Positions 22,454 through 30,784 of a stretch of 64,000 nucleotides of DNA are shown in pieces. The position numbers and the translations under genes are program-made. The stretch is from Janthinobacterium agaricidamnosum (GTDB taxonomy: Bacteria > Pseudomonadota > Gammaproteobacteria > Burkholderiales > Burkholderiaceae_D). How positions within the stretch are numbered: the stretch's first letter is position 1; each line of letters opens with the position of its first letter. The notes under the pieces were generated by a model. The model was given only the letters and a program-made list of their open reading frames with translations. It did no database searches and was not told the origin of the DNA. The stretch is from positions 1,426,001-1,490,000 of the forward strand of contig NZ_CP033019.1 of assembly GCF_003667705.1 (NCBI RefSeq), read 5' to 3'.

Positions 22454-23113
22454 TTACTCCCAGGATTTGCGCATGGTTTGCGCATGGCGCTGCCAGTCAA
22501 CGACGTTGGTATGTTCGATGGCTTGCTGGCCTGGATTGCCGCTATCGATCTTTTCATCCTTGACGATGACCAGGTCGTTTTTATCGTTCAATCCATATTC
22601 CCGGTAGCGCTCGCAATCCTGTGCGCGCCGGGCGACGGTGATTAATTTGTTAGCCTGCCACTTATAGCTGTCTTCATAAAAGCATTGCGCCGCGCAACCG
22701 CAATTGGCGATGCCGCCTTCGATTCTTTGCTCGGCGATGCTGATATCGAGATTCGGAATGGCCGATAAGGGTTTGTTGAAACTGTATTGTTTTGCTTGCG
22801 CATCCCACAGCCACACGTCGGAACAGCGGATGCGTCCCTGGCTATCCGTATAGCCGGTGACCCACAGGTCGGCATGGCCGTCGAAATTCATGTCGGCCAG
22901 CAGCGCGTGCAAATTGCCCGTGCCGCTGGTGCTGCAACTGCCAGTCATCCACTGCTTGCCGATTTTCAGCTGGTAGGTCTGTTTTTCATCGTGATTCGCA
23001 TAGCGGATATCGGCCGCTTGCCGTACTTTCCCTGTCGCGGCTTTGTCCAGATGCAGTGTACCGCCATAAGCGGAGGTGGAAAGCAGGGATAAAAGCAAAG
23101 CAATCAGTTTCAT
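22454..23113 (-). CDS. XAC2610-like periplasmic protein
   Basis: 219 residues with a signal peptide (MKLIALLLSLLSTSAYGG). The core contains LLADMNFDGHADLWVTGYTD, the DxNxDGxxD calcium-like loop typical of the XAC2610/FG-GAP-like family, and a Cys-rich segment (NCGCAAQCFYEDSY). XAC2610 of Xanthomonas inhibits a lysozyme-like effector, so relatives are candidate immunity proteins; no toxin gene is next to this one. The family call is from the pattern alone. The ATG at 23113 has a GGAGAT-free, weak upstream site. Confidence 0.7.
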   Translation of the reverse strand: MKLIALLLSLLSTSAYGGTLHLDKAATGKVRQAADIRYANHDEKQTYQLKIGKQWMTGSCSTSGTGNLHALLADMNFDGHADLWVTGYTDSQGRIRCSDVWLWDAQAKQYSFNKPLSAIPNLDISIAEQRIEGGIANCGCAAQCFYEDSYKWQANKLITVARRAQDCERYREYGLNDKNDLVIVKDEKIDSGNPGQQAIEHTNVVDWQRHAQTMRKSWE

Positions 23114-23275
23114 GGAGATATTCTTGGGCTGGCACTTGTCGTTATGGGGGGATTAAATTGTGCAGTCAAGGATCATAACGCAGGATCTGGGCAATGCGCC
23201 ACACGGTTTCTATTGTGCATTCTGCCTGTAACAGTGCTGTGTACAATGCCAAAAATCCCCGAACAAGGAATCTTC

Positions 23276-23932
23276 ATGACTGTTTCCAGCGCATCTTTTA
23301 ATGAAGCGGGCATCCTCGCTTATAACGACGGCAATTACGCCGAGGCCTTTAAACAATTCGATGCTGCCGCGCGCACCGCCGATCCCGCGGGACAGCATTT
23401 ATTGGCCAGCCTGTATTACCAGGGTCATGGCGTGACGCAAGACTTGCCGAAAGCGGTGGAATTGTTCACGGCGGCCGCGCAGGCAGGCTTTCCCCCGTCG
23501 CTGGCCAACCTGGCCCTGATGTATGCAAGCGGCGACGGCGTCGCGCAAGACATGGCGCAATCGCTCGCGTACGGACGCCAGGCGGCCGAGGCGGGCGATG
23601 GCCAGTCGCAATTCAACCTGGCGCAGGCCTACCGCAAGGGTATTGATGTACCGCAAGACTACGCCGAGGCGGCCTTCTGGTACAAGCAGGCGGCCGAAGC
23701 CGGTTCCCTGTCGGCGCAGAACGAATACGGCTTGCTGTACGCGCAAGGGCAGGGCGTGGAACTCGATTACGTGCAGGCGTACGCGTGGATCGCCATGCCG
23801 GCCGAGGCGGGCAGCGTGCAATCGATCAAGAACCGCGACCAGTTGCTGGAGATCCTCACGCCGTCACAGCAGCAGGCGGCGCGCACGCTGGCGGCCGAGT
23901 ATGCGGAGCAATACGGCGTCAATCCCCACTGA
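23276..23932 (+). CDS. Sel1/TPR-repeat protein
   Basis: 218 residues starting MTVSSASFNEAGILAYNDGN, with an AAGGAA site 7 bp before the ATG; the frame is open upstream to 23144. It contains at least four Sel1-like repeats: GQHLLASLYYQGHGVTQDLP, SLANLALMYASGDGVAQDMA, SQFNLAQAYRKGIDVPQDYA and AQNEYGLLYAQGQGVELDYV. Such proteins form adaptor surfaces for protein complexes. No signal peptide is evident. Its last 14 bp overlap the convergent RNase Z gene. Confidence 0.88.
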   Translation: MTVSSASFNEAGILAYNDGNYAEAFKQFDAAARTADPAGQHLLASLYYQGHGVTQDLPKAVELFTAAAQAGFPPSLANLALMYASGDGVAQDMAQSLAYGRQAAEAGDGQSQFNLAQAYRKGIDVPQDYAEAAFWYKQAAEAGSLSAQNEYGLLYAQGQGVELDYVQAYAWIAMPAEAGSVQSIKNRDQLLEILTPSQQQAARTLAAEYAEQYGVNPH

Positions 23933-24899
23933 ACGACGATTTCGCCGGCACCTTGGTCAGCACGCCCGCCGCATCGAGTTCATAGCTGTCGAAATCGCGC
24001 GCCAGGAACAGTTCACCCGAGTAATGCAGCCGTGCTTCCGCTTCCAGCTCGGCCATGCCTTCCGCATTGTGATAGCGGGCGCTGAAGTGCGTGAGGATCA
24101 GATTCGGCAAGCGGACCGCTTCGGCAAACTGCGCCACGCGCTGCACGGAACTGTGCGTGGGGCCGGGTCCCACTTTTTGCAGCATGGCTTCCGTGTAGGT
24201 GGCTTCATGCACGAGCAACTGCGCATCGGCACAGGCGTCCGCCAGCAAGGACGGCGTGTCGTTGTCGCCGCCGATCACCACGGTGGCGCGCTGCGTTTCC
24301 GTCTGGCGGAAAGCGGCGGCGCGCAAGACCGTGCCATCGTCGAGCAGCGCATCCTGGCCCGCCTGCAATAGCCCCCAGGCGGGGCCGGGCGGCGCGCCGG
24401 CCGCCTGCAGGGCCGTCTTGTCCAGTTTCCATCTGCTCGTTTCCAGCGCAAAACGATACGCGACGCTCGGTGCGCGGTGCGACAGCGCGTGGCGCGAGAC
24501 GGTCAAGCCCGCTGCTGCATGCACGACTGGCGCGCTGTCCACGTCGATGTGGATCAACGGGTACGTCAAAAACAGTTCCGTGTGCAGCAGGGTCGCGTCG
24601 ATCCAGGCCTTGATGGCGGCCGGGGCGATCAGCAGCAAGGGTTTCTTGCGCCCCGTCATCGAGGCGCTGGCCAGCAGGCCCGGCAGCCCATAGCTGTGGT
24701 CGCCATGCACGTGGGTGATGCAGATGCCCACCAGGTCGTGCACGGACAAGGGCAGGCGCTGCAGCCGGTGCTGCGTGGCTTCGCCGCAATCGATCATCCA
24801 CCAGTCGCGGTTGTGCGTGGTTTGCAGGGCCAGCGAGGTGACGTTGCGGTGGCGCGTGGGCACGCCGGAAGACGTGCCGAGAAAAGTCAGTTTGAACAT
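23919..24899 (-). CDS. rnz: Ribonuclease Z (tRNA 3'-processing endonuclease)
   Basis: 326 residues starting MFKLTFLGTSSGVPTRHRNV. Metal-binding motif ITHVHGDHSYGLPG (HxHxDH) and the C-terminal LILTHFSARY (HxSxRY) are both present, together with the mid-protein GGDNDTPSLL and HEATYTEAML blocks. It cleaves tRNA precursors after the discriminator base. A TTG at 24917 could extend it by six residues; the ATG at 24899 fits family N-termini (MxLTFLGTSSGxPT). It overlaps the Sel1 gene end convergently. Confidence 0.95.
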   Translation of the reverse strand: MFKLTFLGTSSGVPTRHRNVTSLALQTTHNRDWWMIDCGEATQHRLQRLPLSVHDLVGICITHVHGDHSYGLPGLLASASMTGRKKPLLLIAPAAIKAWIDATLLHTELFLTYPLIHIDVDSAPVVHAAAGLTVSRHALSHRAPSVAYRFALETSRWKLDKTALQAAGAPPGPAWGLLQAGQDALLDDGTVLRAAAFRQTETQRATVVIGGDNDTPSLLADACADAQLLVHEATYTEAMLQKVGPGPTHSSVQRVAQFAEAVRLPNLILTHFSARYHNAEGMAELEAEARLHYSGELFLARDFDSYELDAAGVLTKVPAKSSFSGD

Positions 24900-24945
24900 G
24901 GGCGCATTATGCGGCAAGCCACCGCCGTTGCCAACGCGCCCGCCT

Positions 24946-26439
24946 TCAGCCTGCCAGCGGCGCGCCCAGTTTGTTCTTGTAGATGCGGCCGTTCTTCATG
25001 ATCAGGAACAGGCTTTCCTCGGGATGCGCAAGGAAATCGAGGTTTTTCGTGGGATCGCCCTCGGCCACCAGCAAGTCGGCCAGCGCGCCTGCCGCCAGCT
25101 TGCCCAAGGCGCCCGGGTAGGGCGCGCGCTGGCCGGACAGGGCCAGCAATTGTCCATTCTGCCCCGTCGCCTGCGCCAGCAAGGTCAGGGGATCGTAAAA
25201 GCGTGTGAGCTTGGCCAGCTGGCGGCCCTGCGTGGGCGTGTTTTTCGCGTTGAACAGGATATCCGTGCCCCAGCCCGTTTTGATGCCGTACTTTTGCGCC
25301 AGCGCATACGCCTTCACCGTGCCTTCCGAGACGATGGCCTGGCTGGCCTTGCGCGCCGCGTCGGGATACACGTTTGCATCCGCGTCTTGCAGGAACGGTT
25401 GCAAGCTCCACCACGTGCCCGTGTCGCGCATCATGCGCGCGGATTCGTCGTCGGCCAGCTGGCCGTGCTCGATGCTGCGCACGCCCGCGCGGATGGCGCG
25501 CTGGATGCCTTTCGGCGTGTAGACGTGGGTCATCACATACGTGCCCCAGTCGGCGGCCGCTTCCACGCCGGCGCGCAGTTCGCGTTCCGAATACTGGGTG
25601 CTGTCGAGCGGATCGTACATGGAGGCGACGCCGCCGCCGGCCATCATCTTGATTTGCGTCGCACCCAGCATCAGCTGCTCGCGCACGCGGCGCAGCACTT
25701 CCGCTTCGCCATCGGCGATCATGGCCATGCCGGCCGTTTCCGCCATGCCCAGCGGCGCGTTGGCCGCGCGCGGGATATCGGAACGCATGCGGAAGTCGCC
25801 ATGGCCCGAGGTTTGCGAAATCATGGCGCCCGACGGGAAGATGCGCGGACCGTCGACGATGCCTTCATCGATGGCGCGTTGCAATGCAAAGGCGGGGCCG
25901 CCGGGATCGCGCACGGACGTGAACCCCCGCAGCAGGGTGCGCCGCGCTTCCTGCGCCGCCACCAGATATAAATAGCCGACGTCGGACGTCATGGCCGTCA
26001 CCTGGTTGATGGCGGCCAGCATGGTGTGCCAGTGGGCGTCGATCAGGCCCGGCATCACCAGCTTGCCCTGGCAATCGATCACTTGCGCGCCCTCGACTTT
26101 CTCGCCGGCCGGCAGCAGGGCGGTAATCCTCGCCCCCGTCACCAGCACGTGGATGCCTGCACGGGGCGCCTTGCCCGTGCCGTCGAACAGGCGCAGATTG
26201 GTCAGCAACAGGGGACGCTCGGATGCTTGCGGCTGCTGGGCAATGGCATTGCTGGTGGACAAGCCGATGAAGGGCGCCAGCATGGCGGCCGTGCCGCCGA
26301 GAAATTGCCGGCGTCGCATGTCCGCCATCACCCGCTGGTGCAGGATGGTGAAGACGGTGCCTCCGCAGTCGCAGGCGCGCGGCTTCAAGCCACCCGTCTG
26401 CCAGGTGTCCGCCAGATGCTGTTCTTGTGCCAGGGCCAT
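24946..26439 (-). CDS. Exported amidohydrolase (imidazolonepropionase-like)
   Basis: 497 residues. Start at 26439 is supported by an AAGGA site 5 bp upstream. An unusual N-terminus with CDCGGTVFTILHQRV precedes a twin-arginine signal (MRRRQFLGGTAAMLAPFIGL). The amidohydrolase core has LPGLIDAHWHT-type metal motif (VMPGLIDAHWHT), ARKT-like loops and C-terminal GALADLLVAEGDPTKNLDFL. Proteins of this type hydrolyse amides or cyclic compounds, often Xaa-Pro or lactam substrates. The reading frame continues after the fdhD gene with a 141-bp gap, so the two may share a promoter. Confidence 0.85.
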   Translation of the reverse strand: MALAQEQHLADTWQTGGLKPRACDCGGTVFTILHQRVMADMRRRQFLGGTAAMLAPFIGLSTSNAIAQQPQASERPLLLTNLRLFDGTGKAPRAGIHVLVTGARITALLPAGEKVEGAQVIDCQGKLVMPGLIDAHWHTMLAAINQVTAMTSDVGYLYLVAAQEARRTLLRGFTSVRDPGGPAFALQRAIDEGIVDGPRIFPSGAMISQTSGHGDFRMRSDIPRAANAPLGMAETAGMAMIADGEAEVLRRVREQLMLGATQIKMMAGGGVASMYDPLDSTQYSERELRAGVEAAADWGTYVMTHVYTPKGIQRAIRAGVRSIEHGQLADDESARMMRDTGTWWSLQPFLQDADANVYPDAARKASQAIVSEGTVKAYALAQKYGIKTGWGTDILFNAKNTPTQGRQLAKLTRFYDPLTLLAQATGQNGQLLALSGQRAPYPGALGKLAAGALADLLVAEGDPTKNLDFLAHPEESLFLIMKNGRIYKNKLGAPLAG

Positions 26440-26580
26440 CGCGCCATCCTTTCATCGCTGCCGCGCCGGGAGCGTGGCAGCAGATAAGTTAATAATTAGT
26501 AACCATTGCCATTGAATGCCCGCTGCGGCGGCAAGTCAAGCGTGCACTTGCTTTACGGAAAAAAATGTAGCATCGGCTGT

Positions 26581-27432
26581 TCACGGTGCATGCTGGCCGC
26601 TATTTTCCCCTTCGCCCGCCGTGTAGTCGACAAAACCGTCGCGGCGGCAAAAGCTGGCCAGCTGCATGCCGGCCTGGCGCGCGATGCGAATCGCCAGCGA
26701 GGTGGGCGCCGAGATGGTGGCGACGAGCCCGATATGCATGCGCGCCGACTTGCGCACCAGTTCATAGCTGGCGCGGCTGGACAGGAAGACGAAGCCGTCG
26801 TGCATGGCGATGCGGTGCAGCGCCAGGTAGCCGATCAGTTTGTCGAGGCCGTTATGCCGGCCCACGTCCTCGAACACTTTTACCACCGCGCCCTCGGCCG
26901 TGCACCAGGCGGCCGCATGCACGCCGCCCGTCTTGTGCATCAGCTCCTGGTAGGGCAGCAGTTCGCGCGCGGCCCGGCCGAGGATGGCGCTGCTGGCCAC
27001 CAGCGGCGGCAGGGGCCGCGTAATCTTTTCCGGCACCAGGTCCAGTAGGGCCAGGCTTTCGATGCCGCACACGCCGCAACCCGTGCGCCCCGTCAACGCG
27101 CGGCGGCGGGCCTTGAGCTTGATCAAATCGGGCTGCGCGATGGTCAGCCGTACTTCCGCGTTGTCTTCGCCGCAGCACACGTCGAGGTCGTAGATGTCGC
27201 GCACGCTGCCGACGATGCCCTCCGTCAAGGTAAAGCCGACGGCGAATTCCTCGAGGTCGCGCGGCGTGGCCATCATCACCGCGTGGGCGATGCCGTTGTA
27301 GACGAGGGCCACCGGATATTCCTCGGCCACCATGTCGTGGCCCGCCGTGGTCACGCCCCCTTGGTGGCGCACCATGGGCACTTCCAGGAAACCGTCGCGT
27401 TCGATGGTGGTGATGTCGATGTTGCATTCCAT
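26581..27432 (-). CDS. fdhD: FdhD sulfurtransferase for formate dehydrogenase activation
   Basis: 283 residues. FdhD moves sulfur from IscS to the molybdopterin cofactor of formate dehydrogenases. The TGCGVCGIESL motif holds the catalytic Cys pair (Cys119 and Cys122). Other family blocks: MATPRDLEEFAVGFTLTEGI, GGVHAAAWC and EDVGRHNGLDKLIG, and LSSRASYELVRKSARMHIGL. Start at 27432 has a GGAGG site; the longer frame upstream is antisense to the bestrophin gene. It is the last gene of the leftward fdhF-cydA-cydB-bestrophin-fdhD series. Confidence 0.95.
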   Translation of the reverse strand: MECNIDITTIERDGFLEVPMVRHQGGVTTAGHDMVAEEYPVALVYNGIAHAVMMATPRDLEEFAVGFTLTEGIVGSVRDIYDLDVCCGEDNAEVRLTIAQPDLIKLKARRRALTGRTGCGVCGIESLALLDLVPEKITRPLPPLVASSAILGRAARELLPYQELMHKTGGVHAAAWCTAEGAVVKVFEDVGRHNGLDKLIGYLALHRIAMHDGFVFLSSRASYELVRKSARMHIGLVATISAPTSLAIRIARQAGMQLASFCRRDGFVDYTAGEGENSGQHAP

Positions 27433-27446
27433 GATTTTTCCTCCGG

Positions 27447-28367
27447 TTAATCGATCAGATAGCGGGGGCAGGGCCGTATCGAGGGCGGCAGCGGGTCGCC
27501 GTTCAATTCCAGCAGCGAGCGTTCCGTTTCGCGCGTCATGGCGTTCAGGGCCAGGCAGTTGGGCGCCAGGCCGAACGGTTCGGCGATCTGCTGCGCGATG
27601 GCTTCCAGCGCGAACAGGGTGTAGGCGACGAAGACGGAAATAAGGGGCGTGGCCACGCCGATGGCGTCCACCAGGCCCAACGGCAGTAAAAAACAATACA
27701 TATAGACGGTGCGGTGCACGAGCACGCCATACGGATACGGAATCGGCGTGTTCTTGATGCGCTCGCAGCCGGCCACGGTGGCGGCCAGATCGTTGAGCTG
27801 CGTGTCGAGCATCCACAGCAGTTGCGTCTGGCCCGGCTGGCGCTGCACGGCGTCGTGCAGCATGGCGCGCACCGCATGCAGTATGGCGATGGGCTTGAAG
27901 TTGACGCCCTGCAAGCGCTGCACGTCCTCGGCCGGCAGGTAGCGCGCCAGGTCTTGCTGCGGGTCCGTCTGGCGCAGCTGATGCTTGAGCGCGTAGACGA
28001 AGGCGATCAGGCGGCGCAGCAGCAACTGGTGGTCCAGGCCGCTCGTTTCCTGCGGCAAATACGTGAGCGCCTGCGAAGCGAGGGCCCGCGCGGCGATCAG
28101 CAATTGCCCCCAGATATGCCGCGCCTCGACGAAGCGGGCATAGCTGGCGTTGTTGCGAAAGCCGAGAAAGATCGCCAGGCTGATGCCGACCATGGGAAAC
28201 GGCGCCGTATCGAGCGGAATCTTGACGCCGAAGATGCGGCCGTCCGTCAGCAGGGCCAGCGAACTGACGACCAGCATCAGCAGCAGTTGCGGGATGATGG
28301 CTTGCAGCACCGAGCCGTTCCAGACGAACAGCATGCGAAACCAGTTGGTGGTAGGCCGAATGATCAT
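27447..28367 (-). CDS. Bestrophin-like (UPF0187) membrane channel
   Basis: 306 residues with the bestrophin pattern: an early WFRMLFVWNGSVLQAIIPQL segment, then PLDTAPFPMVGISLAIFLGFRNNASYARF with the FRNNASYARFVEAR signature, and later transmembrane helices (TVYMYCFLLPLGLVDAIG, TPLISVFVAYTLFALEAIAQ) closing with EPFGLAPNCLALN. Bacterial bestrophins form pentameric anion or cation channels. Its tight spacing (13 bp after cydB, 14 bp before fdhD) argues for co-transcription; a link to the redox operon is inferred from this. Confidence 0.88.
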   Translation of the reverse strand: MIIRPTTNWFRMLFVWNGSVLQAIIPQLLLMLVVSSLALLTDGRIFGVKIPLDTAPFPMVGISLAIFLGFRNNASYARFVEARHIWGQLLIAARALASQALTYLPQETSGLDHQLLLRRLIAFVYALKHQLRQTDPQQDLARYLPAEDVQRLQGVNFKPIAILHAVRAMLHDAVQRQPGQTQLLWMLDTQLNDLAATVAGCERIKNTPIPYPYGVLVHRTVYMYCFLLPLGLVDAIGVATPLISVFVAYTLFALEAIAQQIAEPFGLAPNCLALNAMTRETERSLLELNGDPLPPSIRPCPRYLID

Positions 28368-28380
28368 GATCTGATGCCGA

Positions 28381-29361
28381 TCAATGCTTGCGGGGCACGA
28401 CTTTGCCCTCGAAGACGTAATATTGGAACAGGTTGTAGCCGATCATGATCGGCAGCATCGTGCCCATGCCGATCAGCATGAAGATCAGGGTCGGCTCATC
28501 GGACGCGGCCGCCGCGATGCTCAGCTTGCCCGGCACGAGGTCGGGGAAGAAGCTGATGGCCAGGCCCGCGAACGACGCCAAAAACAGCACGATGGCGCCG
28601 CGGAAGGGGCCACGCACGCCGTTCACGTGCACGGCCCACAGGATGTAAATAAACGCGCTGGCGGCGACGGCGGCCAGGGCCAGCAGCACGCCGAACACGC
28701 CCGGCTGCGCCCAGCGGTCGTGGCCGATGGCGCTGAAGACCATGGTGCCGGCAGACAGCACGATGGCGGCCGCGACCGTCGCCAGCACGCTGGCCGTCGC
28801 GTAGCGGCGCGCGGCCGCTTCCAGCTGGCCGCCCGTCTTCTTGATCAGATAAGTGCTGCCCAGCAGGCAGTACCCGGCCACCACGCCCAGCGCCGTGCAG
28901 GCCGTGAAGACCGCACTCAGCGGGCCCGGCTGCAAGCCCGTGATGACCTCGCCCAGCACCACGCCCTGCGCCACGGCGGCCAGCAGGCTGCCCACGCCGA
29001 AGACCAGGTCCCACAGGCGCTTGTTGCCGGCCGCATGGCGGAACTCGATCGAGGCGCCGCGCATGATCAGGCTGGCGATCAGCAGCATGATGGGAATGTA
29101 CAATTGTTCCAGCAGGGTGGCGTAGGCGCTGGGAAAGGCGCCGAACAGGGCGCCGCCCACCACCACCAGCCAGGTTTCATTGGCGTCCCACACGTGCTCG
29201 ATAGATTGAAAGATCAGATTGCGTTCCTGCTCGCGGCCGGTGAACAGGCTGAGGATGCCCACGCCCAGGTCGAAGCCGTCCGTGACCACGTAAAACACCA
29301 GCATCAGGCCGATCAGGCCGAACCAGGCATTGCCCAGCATGGCATGCGAATTGATATCCAT
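28381..29361 (-). CDS. cydB: Cytochrome bd oxidase subunit II, CIO type
   Basis: 326 residues with at least eight membrane helices. Conserved CydB blocks: VFYVVTDGFDLGVGILSLFT, HVWDANETWLVVVGGALFGA, LMLIASLIMRGASIEFRHAA. It assembles with CydA and the heme groups to oxidise ubiquinol. A very short gene cydX is not visible between cydB and the bestrophin gene (13 bp only). The cydA stop lies 30 bp upstream. Confidence 0.95.
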   Translation of the reverse strand: MDINSHAMLGNAWFGLIGLMLVFYVVTDGFDLGVGILSLFTGREQERNLIFQSIEHVWDANETWLVVVGGALFGAFPSAYATLLEQLYIPIMLLIASLIMRGASIEFRHAAGNKRLWDLVFGVGSLLAAVAQGVVLGEVITGLQPGPLSAVFTACTALGVVAGYCLLGSTYLIKKTGGQLEAAARRYATASVLATVAAAIVLSAGTMVFSAIGHDRWAQPGVFGVLLALAAVAASAFIYILWAVHVNGVRGPFRGAIVLFLASFAGLAISFFPDLVPGKLSIAAAASDEPTLIFMLIGMGTMLPIMIGYNLFQYYVFEGKVVPRKH

Positions 29362-29391
29362 TACATACTCCTTGATTGATGGGGGCGCATT

Positions 29392-30771
29392 TCAATACCC
29401 CGCGGCATGGGCGGCGTCCGGCAGCGGCAGCGCCACGTCCGGGCCTTGCTGCAGCCATTTCTTGGCAAATACAAAGAAAGTGACGAACAGCACGATGTAA
29501 AACACGAAGAACATCAGCATGCTGCCGGCCACGGCATGGGCCGCCACGTCGGAGACGGCGTCGCGCGTGCGCAGCAGGCCGTACACGACCCATGGCTGGC
29601 GTCCCACTTCGCGCACGATCCAGCCGCATTCGACGGCGATGTAGGGCAGCGGTATCGTCAGCACCCAGGCCAGCAGCAGCTTGCGGTTGCGCACGAACTC
29701 CTGCACCCGCCCACCTGCCTTGCGCCAGGCGACGAAGGTCCAGAACGCCAGCAGCACGAACCACATGCCGATGCCGGCCATGGCGCGAAACGCGTAGTAC
29801 AGCAGCGGCAGCGCGGGCGGCTGGTCTGCGCGGGCGATGTCGGCCAGGCCCGTGATCTTGCCCGTGGCGCTATGCGTGGCGATCACGCTGAGCATGCCGG
29901 GCACTTCGAGCGACCAGTCGTTCTTCTGCTCCGCCTGGTTGGGCCAGGCCAGCAGGGACCAGGCCGCCCCTTCGCCATCGGGGTTCGTGTGCCAGTGGCC
30001 TTCGATGGCCGCGCCCTTGGCGGGCTGGGTCTTGAAGACGTCGACGCCGCTCGAATCACCGAGCCACACTTGCAACGGTGCGATGACCAGCAACAGCATC
30101 AGCGCCAGCTTGAACGAGCGGGCGAAGAAAGCCGGTTCGCGGCGCTTGAACATATACCAGGCGGAAATGCCGGCGATGACGATCAAGCCCGTTTCCACGG
30201 CGGCCACCCACATGTGGCCCACGGCCCAGGCCATGTCTGGATTGAAGATGGCGGCCACGTAATCGGTGACGATGATCTTGCCATCAAGCACGCGCACGCC
30301 GGCCGGCGTCTGCATCCAGGAATTGGCGACCATGATCCAGAACGAGGAAATGCTGGAACCGAGCGCCACCATGCCGGTGGCAAACAGGTGCACGCCCTTC
30401 GGTACGCGGCCCCAGCCGAACATCATGACGCCGATGAAACCCGCTTCCAGCATGAAGGCCATGGCGCCCTCGAAGCCGAGGATGTTGCCGATGAACTGGC
30501 CCGAATGGTGCGAGAACGGCGCCCAGTTGGTGCCGAACTGGAATTCCAGGGGAATCCCGCTGACGACGCCGACGGCAAAGTTGAGTACCAGCAGCTTGCT
30601 CCAGAAGCGCGCGTGGCGGTAGTAGACGGGGTCGCTGGTGCGCAGCCACAGCGCCTCGACGACGAACAAAAACAGCGACAGGCTGATCGTCAAGATGGGC
30701 CACAGGATGTGGAAGATGGCCGTCATCGCAAATTGCGCGCGCGACAGGTCCAGGGTATCGAAACCGAACAT
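29392..30771 (-). CDS. cydA: Cytochrome bd oxidase subunit I, cyanide-insensitive type
   Basis: 459 residues, shorter than E. coli CydA (522), in line with the short-Q-loop CIO subfamily. Key features: His19-region FHILWPILTISLSLFLF, QFGTNWAPFSHHSGQFIGNI, VGHMWVAAVETGLIV, the Q-loop motif TQPAKGAAIEGHW with the Lys and Glu for quinol, and GRQPWVVYGLLRT. Start at 30771 is supported by an AGGAGA site. It lies 14 bp after the FdhF-like gene, so the oxidase likely accepts electrons from the same quinol pool that oxidoreductase feeds. Confidence 0.95.
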   Translation of the reverse strand: MFGFDTLDLSRAQFAMTAIFHILWPILTISLSLFLFVVEALWLRTSDPVYYRHARFWSKLLVLNFAVGVVSGIPLEFQFGTNWAPFSHHSGQFIGNILGFEGAMAFMLEAGFIGVMMFGWGRVPKGVHLFATGMVALGSSISSFWIMVANSWMQTPAGVRVLDGKIIVTDYVAAIFNPDMAWAVGHMWVAAVETGLIVIAGISAWYMFKRREPAFFARSFKLALMLLLVIAPLQVWLGDSSGVDVFKTQPAKGAAIEGHWHTNPDGEGAAWSLLAWPNQAEQKNDWSLEVPGMLSVIATHSATGKITGLADIARADQPPALPLLYYAFRAMAGIGMWFVLLAFWTFVAWRKAGGRVQEFVRNRKLLLAWVLTIPLPYIAVECGWIVREVGRQPWVVYGLLRTRDAVSDVAAHAVAGSMLMFFVFYIVLFVTFFVFAKKWLQQGPDVALPLPDAAHAAGY

Positions 30772-30784
30772 GGCGTTCTCCTGT

